This document shows positions 8,101 to 11,472 of a DNA stretch of 11,472 nucleotides, piece by piece (position 1 is the stretch's first letter; the number at the start of each line of letters is the position of its first letter). Made by a program: the position numbers and the translations under genes. The stretch is from positions 1 through 11,472 of the forward strand of contig CAUEUD010000112.1 in NCBI GenBank assembly GCA_959020865.1, read 5' to 3'. A model generated the notes under the pieces. The model saw only the letters and a list, made by a program, of their open reading frames with translations, was not told where the DNA came from and made no database searches. Origin of the DNA: Eubacterium limosum. Its GTDB lineage: Bacteria; Bacillota; Clostridia; Eubacteriales; Eubacteriaceae.

Positions 8101-8758
8101 AAAAGGTGAAATCGGTGGTGGAGGCAGAGCGGAAGGCAGAGGCTCCCTCATTGTTGCTGATGTCCATGGGGTCCAGCACCACACCGGTAATCTTATAGGT
8201 GGTATTCGCAAAGGTGGGCGTTTCGGTCTCGTCCTCAAAGTCCGCGGCCCACTCGTCGGTATTCCCAGAACGGTCCTCTGGTTCAGCTGTTTCCAAATCC
8301 TCCTCGATGGTGAGAGAGTCGCCAAGGGATTTGCCGGTGTCCTTCATGTATTTCTGCGTTACGGCGATCTCATCCGCCTTCTGCGGAAGAACACCCTCCA
8401 GCAGGTAAGGCTTGTTCAGGCCCTTGGTACTCAGCGCCTTGACCTCGGCGTTCTGGCGCTTTTCCGCTACCTGGGTATAGACGGTCTCGCTGTAGGCCCC
8501 CTCCGCTGTTTCCACGCCGTCCAGCTGCGAGAGCGCTGCCACGTCCTCATCTGTCAGACCCAGAGTGGACATGACCGAGATGTCATAGAGTTTCTGGGCA
8601 TCAAAAAAATGGTCTGCCGAATAGCGCAGGTCATCACAGGCGGCCTTAAGGCCTGTGAGCATGGTGACGCCGAGGGCTGTGATCAGGAGTATGGAAAAAA
8701 AACGTTTGCGGCTTTTCTGGATGGTCCGCCAAATATCTTTAAGGAATGCGTTTTTCAT
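5144..8758 (-). CDS. Large FtsX/MacB-type ABC transporter permease with long extracytoplasmic coiled coil
   Basis: This 1204-residue membrane protein has two FtsX-type halves in one chain. Helix 1 (19-38) is followed by an extracellular MacB-like region (about 45-265), then a Glu/Gln/Ala-rich coiled coil (about 266-655) with repeated L-x-x-G spacing (for example LDDGRQKLTDG, LENGRQELVDG), broken near residues 420-500 by a proline/tryptophan-rich segment. Helices follow at about 680-700, 728-750, 772-795 and 843-865, then a second soluble region, and helices at about 1070-1092, 1123-1145 and 1166-1186. The two coupling-type motifs EEERGLIGTYKALGY (about 702-716) and ERTRELASMKVLGF suit binding of a nucleotide-binding subunit. 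No ATPase is encoded nearby. The ATG at 8758 has GGAGGC eight bases upstream. Such permeases act mechanically on lipids, peptides or wall enzymes, and the substrate here is unknown. It is divergent from tetR and probably repressed by it. Confidence 0.92.
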   Translation of the reverse strand: MKNAFLKDIWRTIQKSRKRFFSILLITALGVTMLTGLKAACDDLRYSADHFFDAQKLYDISVMSTLGLTDEDVAALSQLDGVETAEGAYSETVYTQVAEKRQNAEVKALSTKGLNKPYLLEGVLPQKADEIAVTQKYMKDTGKSLGDSLTIEEDLETAEPEDRSGNTDEWAADFEDETETPTFANTTYKITGVVLDPMDISNNEGASAFRSASTTDFTFFVTPEAVDSDVFTAVYLTLTDSRGLVCYSDAYKDSVQQVIQVIESKIKTDREQARTQTVTGEAADKIADAEQKMSAQFAEAEAEFADAEQELDDGRQKLTDGFRELENGARELAAQEQTANAQFESARQKINDGYAELIANAARLENSSALLDEGAAQLSQGRDLLAQKQAEVGAQLQNARVLLDEEQAKLDAAQADLDARVQALSALFGPAWPADLWDAWLTAPPESEADAKSAFMAAFTPVLDGAVQAIDAQIAALNPADPDYTAHLEALQAQKAQLQALPSAIPQLADGLRQLTEGRKTLDENRAALEQQQTEADAQFKATAETLEASAAQLAAARAQLTEGRSQLQSGQSQLDAGAAELSSQEDNARRQLAEGHQTLENGRQELVDGEADLDEGQAELNEKRQEYEEAKAKAEQKLADARAELADIDTAKWYVQDRSALGGYASIENDAGSIEAVGTAFPIVFLVVAVLISLTTITRMVEEERGLIGTYKALGYRDAAIYSKYLLYALAACLAGGILGDISGFILLPKFVFTIFQILYMLPEYLFRFNLLYGLGGVLLFTVSISGAAAIACRTELIHMPAVLMCPKAPRGGSRVLLERIPAVWNRLSFLNKVTMRNLFRYKKRLFMTVAGIMGCTALVLCGFAIKNSVNDLMPKQYEHIYQYDLMVVTSADDNTEVMERLAGDDNIADYINVQTGNVKLKKTAEGKEEKVQLIVVPEGHSLEGYIHLENTDGSPASLPDNGVLITQNASRMLDLATGNALFIQDDQLNQQESTVSGIVRNYLGNAVYMRQSVYDAMFGAYEPNAALAHLSAACTDHKAYADVLGRQDKMLSVTSTTELKESFSSAFSLVNSVVYLITAMAAGLAFIVLFSLSSTNISERTRELASMKVLGFYDKEVHLYVNKETLILTLIGILLGLPVGRALGGSLTYVLNMPSVHFAVYVEPISYAITALISFSFALIVNLMTNRTLDHIDMIDSLKSVE

Positions 8759-8779
8759 GGTTGTCTGCCTCCGTTGTGA

Positions 8780-8791
8780 ACAACATGGTGT
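8780..8791. promoter_or_regulatory. Second TetR-type operator copy (permease side)
   Basis: ACAACATGGTGT differs at one base from the perfect palindrome ACAACATGTTGT at 8864-8875. It lies about 10-21 bases downstream of the inferred permease transcription start, where a bound repressor would block elongation or promoter clearance. The two copies are 84 bp apart centre to centre, about eight helical turns, so they face the same side of the DNA. Confidence 0.55.
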
Positions 8792-8807
8792 TTAGTGCTT
8801 TATCTTT

Positions 8808-8836
8808 ATTATAAAGGTTAAAATGGGCGGCATCAA
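8808..8836 (-). promoter_or_regulatory. Promoter of the coiled-coil permease gene
   Basis: On the minus strand TTGATG (8831-8836) and a perfect TATAAT (8808-8813) are separated by 17 bp, a good sigma-A promoter. Transcription would start near 8801 and run through the 8780-8791 operator copy before the start codon at 8758. Confidence 0.65.
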
Positions 8837-8857
8837 TGAACAAAACAAGGGGAAATG

Positions 8858-8886
8858 TTGAATACAACATGTTGTTGTGTTATGAT
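8858..8886 (+). promoter_or_regulatory. Promoter of the tetR gene
   Basis: TTGAAT (8858-8863) and TATGAT (8881-8886) are 17 bp apart. The perfect palindrome 8864-8875 fills most of the spacer, so the regulator bound there would exclude RNA polymerase. The inferred start near 8893 falls on the ribosome binding site GAGGAGG (8893-8899), so the leader would be only about 14 bases. Confidence 0.74.
8864..8875. promoter_or_regulatory. Perfect 12-bp palindrome, probable TetR-family operator
   Basis: ACAACATGTTGT is a perfect inverted repeat in the tetR promoter spacer and recurs with one mismatch at 8780-8791. Placement in the divergent spacer next to a TetR-family gene is the standard arrangement for an autoregulated repressor. 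It may be the core of a longer imperfect site, since flanking bases do not extend the symmetry. Confidence 0.7.
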
Positions 8887-8906
8887 ACCAAAGAGGAGGC
8901 GATCCC

Positions 8907-9488
8907 ATGAGAAAACAACCCGAAGTTACTGAACAGACCAAAGCAAACCTCAGAACAGCATTTTGGGAGCTTTATAAAGAAAAGCCCATTGAAAAGATAA
9001 CCATCAAGGAGATAACCGATGCCGCCGGGTATAACAGAGGCACCTTTTACCTTTACTATAAAGATGTCTACGACCTCTTTAATAAGATCGAGGAGGAGCT
9101 GCTGGAGGCCATACGGGAGCTCATCGATGAGACCCTGCTCAGGGACGAGCAGCTGAACCTGACCGAGCACATGGGGCTGATTCTGGAGATGACCCGCCGC
9201 TATTCAGACTATGTGTCTGTCCTAATGAGCGATAAGGGGGACCCAGCCTTCGTCACCCGGCTGAAAGCGCTGATCTGGCCTCTGCTCGACAGCTACTTTC
9301 TCGGCGAGCAGGGCCACAGCCCCCAGGAGCTGACACTTTTATCTGAGTTTTACCTCTCCGGTCTTCTGGCCGCCATCACCAAATGGCTGGAAAACCCCGG
9401 CGATATGACCATCGACCAGTTCATTAATTTTATCATGGAAAATGTATTTATGGCCTTGTTCCAGGTACAAGGCCCCACCCCTGCTTGA
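8907..9488 (+). CDS. TetR/AcrR family transcriptional regulator
   Basis: This 193-residue protein has the TetR N-terminal DNA-binding domain: a first helix with TKANLRTAFWELY, then the helix-turn-helix about 31-57 (ITIKEITDAAGYNRGTFYLYYKD), including the family's G-x-(F/Y)-Y-x-(Y/H)-(F/Y) block. The remaining helices (about 60-190) form the ligand and dimer domain, which is poorly conserved and does not reveal a ligand. The start at ATG 8907 has GAGGAGG seven bases upstream. It is divergent from the permease gene and very likely represses both genes through the two palindromes in the spacer. A terminator overlaps its stop codon, so it is a single-gene transcript. Confidence 0.95.
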   Translation: MRKQPEVTEQTKANLRTAFWELYKEKPIEKITIKEITDAAGYNRGTFYLYYKDVYDLFNKIEEELLEAIRELIDETLLRDEQLNLTEHMGLILEMTRRYSDYVSVLMSDKGDPAFVTRLKALIWPLLDSYFLGEQGHSPQELTLLSEFYLSGLLAAITKWLENPGDMTIDQFINFIMENVFMALFQVQGPTPA

Positions 9489-9510
9489 GCATCGTCAGGC
9501 AGGGGTTTTT
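9478..9510 (+). terminator. Intrinsic terminator of tetR, overlapping its stop codon
   Basis: CCCCTGC (9478-9484) pairs with GCAGGGG (9499-9505). The stem continues through a T-G wobble and TGA/TCA to a six-base loop, and five T follow. The TGA stop at 9486-9488 lies inside the stem. There is no T tract on the other strand, so it works on the + strand only. Confidence 0.87.
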
Positions 9511-9532
9511 AAGTACAGCTTTTAGAAAACAG

Positions 9533-11044
9533 CTATGCTGCAAAGCCAACCTCCAGCAAAAGCATGATAATGGAAAACACAGTCAGCAGCAGCATTAAGG
9601 GAAGCGCAAATTTAAGATACCGGTCATAGGTAATATCGACCATCTCAAGAGAAACCAGAACCATGCCCGTAGGGGTAATAAAGGTGACCAGCCCCAGCCC
9701 GTAAAGATAAGCCGAGATAACCGCATGGGCCGGAGCGCCCACCGCTGTGGCAAGCGGCGCCATAATCGGAATGGCCAGCATTGCAAGCCCAGAGGACGAA
9801 TTGATAAAAAAGCCCAGAAAAGCAAAGATAAACAGCATCAGCACAATAAAAAGATAAGGGCTCATGCCGCGAATACTGCCAGAAAGCGCGTAAAGGATAG
9901 TGTCAGAGATCAGCCCCTCCTGTAAAATGAGGTTAACCCCCCGGGCAATGCCCACCACCAGCCCCACACTGACCAGATCAGAAGCGCCGGCAATAAAATG
10001 ATGGATGAATTCTTTTTCAGAAAGACCGCTGCACACACCAATCAAAAGCCCCACCGCCAGAAAAAGTGTCGTCATTTCCAGAAAGCTCCAGCCCTGGGAA
10101 GCAACCCCCCAGGTCATAACGATAAAACCCCCTAAAAAGATGATGAGCATGAGCTTTATCCGTCCTGTCAGCTGCGGCGGCTCAGAGGGCGAAGCGTATT
10201 TTTGGCCGATGGCCTGGCCCTGGTCACAGACAAGCGAAAGCGAAGGTGTTTTACGCACCCTGCGGGCATAGCGCAGAACATAGGCAAGCACCAGACAGAG
10301 GCCCAAAACAAGCCCCGCGATGCGAAATCCCAGCCCGTCAGTAAAGCTGATCCCGGCAGCATTGGAGGCGATCACCGCGGCAAAGGGGTTGCTGGTCGAA
10401 AAAGTGACCCCAATGGAAGAGCCCATGAAAATAGCCGCCACACAGACCAATGGGTCATAGCCCGCCATCATAAAAACAGGAAGCAGAATGGGATAAAGCG
10501 CCACCGTTTCCTCAGCCAGGCCAAAGGTTGTGCCGCCCAGGGCAATCAAAACCGTGATAAAAATAATGAGCAAAAACTCACGCCCTTTGGTAGCCCTGGA
10601 CAGGGCAGCAATGCCAGCGTTAAAAGCCCCCGTGGCATTGAGCACCCCAATAGAGCCCCCAAGAATAAGAATAAAAAGCATGATCGAAATCGTGGCATAA
10701 ACCCCGTTAACAGGCGCCTCCAGCAGAGCGATAAGGCCCTGTCCCCTCTGGGGCAGCTGCTCATAAGTGTCCGGTACCGAAATCGAGGACGTAATGCTGC
10801 CGTCCGCAAAGGCCGACGCCTTGCTGGAAATGCCCAGCGATTCCAGCGTCTCGTCCGTAGCAGGGCGGGAGCTGACCGATCCGTCCGGCGCGGTTAAGAG
10901 AAAACAGCTGTTAACAGGATCGTAGCTCAGCTTTGTATAAGAACCCGCAGGAACGATAAAGGTCAGAACAGCTGCCAATATGAGTACAATAAATAAAATG
11001 GTAAATGAAGAGGGAAAAGACAGTTTTTTTCGTTGAAACGACAT
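9533..11044 (-). CDS. YfcC/DcuC-family membrane carrier
   Basis: This 503-residue integral membrane protein has about 12 hydrophobic segments and looks like the YfcC family (C4-dicarboxylate anaerobic carrier superfamily, also containing ArcD-like antiporters). Markers are the N-terminal helix ending FIVPAGSY, a soluble loop (about 35-105), GGTTFGLAEETVALYP (about 168-183), GSSIGVTFSTSNPFAAVIA, and NSSSGLAMLAIPIMAPLA (about 411-428), a substrate-loop style sequence. The start at ATG 11044 is preceded by TGGAGC with seven bases between. An in-frame ATG at 11080 adds 12 residues without a better ribosome site and is less likely. It is a single-gene unit on the minus strand, convergent with tetR. 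The substrate could be a dicarboxylate, an amino acid or a dipeptide, and the sequence does not decide. Confidence 0.92.
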   Translation of the reverse strand: MSFQRKKLSFPSSFTILFIVLILAAVLTFIVPAGSYTKLSYDPVNSCFLLTAPDGSVSSRPATDETLESLGISSKASAFADGSITSSISVPDTYEQLPQRGQGLIALLEAPVNGVYATISIMLFILILGGSIGVLNATGAFNAGIAALSRATKGREFLLIIFITVLIALGGTTFGLAEETVALYPILLPVFMMAGYDPLVCVAAIFMGSSIGVTFSTSNPFAAVIASNAAGISFTDGLGFRIAGLVLGLCLVLAYVLRYARRVRKTPSLSLVCDQGQAIGQKYASPSEPPQLTGRIKLMLIIFLGGFIVMTWGVASQGWSFLEMTTLFLAVGLLIGVCSGLSEKEFIHHFIAGASDLVSVGLVVGIARGVNLILQEGLISDTILYALSGSIRGMSPYLFIVLMLFIFAFLGFFINSSSGLAMLAIPIMAPLATAVGAPAHAVISAYLYGLGLVTFITPTGMVLVSLEMVDITYDRYLKFALPLMLLLTVFSIIMLLLEVGFAA

Positions 11045-11094
11045 GTTACAGCTCCATTTCCGGCAGACAGATAAGCGCATCCGCCTTTTTTAAA

Positions 11095-11103
11095 ATTATA
11101 ACA
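11095..11103 (-). promoter_or_regulatory. Extended -10 promoter of the YfcC-like carrier gene
   Basis: On the minus strand TGTTATAAT is a perfect TATAAT with the TGn extension. No good -35 is found 16-18 bp upstream. The inferred start near 11088 leaves a leader of about 44 bases. This matches the promoter type at 171-179. Confidence 0.55.
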
Positions 11104-11126
11104 TTTTTTTCAGAGAATAACATACC

Positions 11127-11135
11127 GTTCGTCAC
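11127..11135 (-). promoter_or_regulatory. Nine-base word shared with the direct repeat at 117-126
   Basis: Read on the minus strand, GTGACGAAC is identical to 118-126 in the direct repeat upstream of the CPBP gene. Its end is 26 bp from the -10 of the carrier promoter. The proximal repeat of the CPBP promoter (GTGATGAGT, 138-146) ends 27 bp from its -10, with the same orientation relative to transcription. A distal partner 20 bp further upstream is poor (four of nine bases). A chance 9-mer match is possible. Confidence 0.25.
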
Positions 11136-11199
11136 ACAAAAGGGATAAACGTGGCAGCATGATAGAATTTTAAAAGGACAAGCGATAAAAAAGCGTGCG

Positions 11200-11235
11200 A
11201 AAAAGACGCAAAACGACTTATTTTGCGTCTTTTTT
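11200..11235. terminator. Perfect 14-bp hairpin with A and T tracts, bidirectional terminator form
   Basis: AAAAAGACGCAAAA (11200-11213) pairs perfectly with TTTTGCGTCTTTTT (11221-11234) around a seven-base loop. T runs follow the stem on both strands. It has the form of an intrinsic terminator, but no annotated gene runs into it from either side: the carrier gene is transcribed away to the left and the recombinase away to the right. It may insulate the recombinase gene or end an unannotated short transcript. Confidence 0.8.
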
Positions 11236-11368
11236 GCATTCAATAATGATGATGAATCGATTATAATATTTTGACAGAGGGTTTTTTATATTCAGACAGC
11301 TAAGAACCCACAAAGTTTTTTGGGTATAACGATCCAAAGGCAGATAAAAAGTAAAGGAGCCTGATCAA

Positions 11369-11472
11369 ATGATCGAAAAAATAACCATGAAAGAATGGAT
11401 GTCCCGGCGTGTGCCAAAGATTAAGGGAAGCAGCCTTAAAACCTACCGAAGCTATGAGCGCGCCCACATCCT
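11369..11472 (+). CDS. N-terminal end of a probable tyrosine recombinase/integrase (partial)
   Basis: The first 34 codons are present, from ATG 11369 (AAAGGAG nine bases upstream) to the window edge. The peptide has the pattern of the SAM-like core-binding domain at the start of phage and transposon integrases: an early MKEWM helix, then K-x-S-S-L-K-T-Y-R-S-Y-E, and an R-x-H-I that usually precedes I-x-P-x-[LI]-G. Such enzymes catalyse site-specific recombination. The catalytic R-H-R-Y residues lie outside the window, so the family call rests on the N-terminus alone. Another SAM-like or helix-rich protein is not excluded. Confidence 0.62.
   Translation, partial: MIEKITMKEWMSRRVPKIKGSSLKTYRSYERAHI

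Larger units (their letters stand above)
11045..11368. other. 324-bp intergenic region between the carrier and recombinase genes
   Basis: This AT-rich stretch holds the carrier promoter, a strong hairpin at 11200-11235 and the recombinase leader with ribosome site AAAGGAG (11353-11359). On the + strand TGATAGAAT (11160-11168) is a possible extended -10 that could make a transcript of about 60 bases ending at the hairpin. TATAAT at 11262-11267 with a weak TTCAAT 17 bp upstream might serve the recombinase gene. TTGACA at 11271-11276 has no -10 at the right distance. A small ACCCA/TGGGT hairpin lies at 11307-11325. No convincing protein-coding frame is seen. Confidence 0.6.

Noticed and set aside
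8634..8658. Perfect inverted repeat TCACAGGC / GCCTGTGA with a nine-base loop
   Set aside because: It is inside the coding sequence for the first helix region of the permease, has no T tract, and its position does not suit an operator. Chance is likely.
6359..8779. Long open frames on the + strand opposite the permease gene (6359-7510 and 7568-8779)
   Set aside because: They lie antisense to a clear, intact permease frame. Their Gly/Leu/Cys-rich translations resemble no family and come from the biased codons of the coiled-coil region.
11046..11243. A 65-codon minus-strand frame upstream of the carrier gene
   Set aside because: It runs across the perfect hairpin terminator and the carrier promoter, has no clear ribosome site and has a non-protein-like composition.
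11271..11292. Consensus -35 TTGACA followed by TATATT as a recombinase promoter
   Set aside because: The gap is only about 10 bp, too short for a sigma-A promoter, and there is no -10 at 16-18 bp.

Overview
The window looks like low-to-mid GC Firmicutes DNA, probably a Clostridia-class anaerobe (an Eubacterium-like genome is a guess). The support is strong GGAGG-type ribosome binding sites, short AT-rich intergenic regions with sigma-A promoters and U-tract terminators, an LCP cell-wall protein, a signal-peptide plus C-terminal membrane anchor surface protease, and a YfcC-type carrier. There are seven complete genes, two cut by the window edges, and one decayed gene tail. No rRNA, tRNA, CRISPR array or insertion sequence was seen.

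Left region (1-3868, + strand). The window opens in the last codons of a GHKL-type sensor histidine kinase. Next comes an extended -10 promoter without a good -35, preceded by a 14-bp direct repeat at a 20-bp offset that resembles LytTR/VirR-type operators. This should drive a three-gene unit: a CPBP intramembrane protease, a secreted membrane-anchored M30-like zinc metalloprotease with a chitobiase-type C-terminal domain, and a four-helix DUF5684-like membrane protein coupled by an ATGA overlap. Behind it lies an open frame without a start codon that resembles the C-terminal anchor of the metalloprotease, probably the stump of a lost paralogue. A bidirectional terminator closes the unit.

Middle region (3867-9510). 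Two minus-strand genes encode an LCP (LytR-CpsA-Psr) cell-wall glycopolymer transferase and a 1204-residue FtsX-type permease with a coiled-coil insert of about 390 residues. The permease is divergent from a TetR-family regulator. The 148-bp divergent spacer holds a promoter for each gene and two copies of a 12-bp palindrome (one perfect, one with a single mismatch). One copy sits between the -35 and -10 of tetR and the other just downstream of the inferred permease start, so the TetR protein probably represses both. No ABC ATPase is present in the window.

Right region (9533-11472). A minus-strand YfcC/DcuC-family carrier is followed by a 324-bp intergenic stretch with its extended -10 promoter, a 9-bp word shared with the left-hand direct repeat, and a strong bidirectional hairpin terminator. 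The window ends in the first 34 codons of a probable tyrosine recombinase, which may mark the edge of an integrated element.

The most interesting candidates are the putative LytTR-controlled surface-proteolysis operon with its decayed anchor copy, and the TetR-controlled coiled-coil permease that lacks a neighbouring ATPase.
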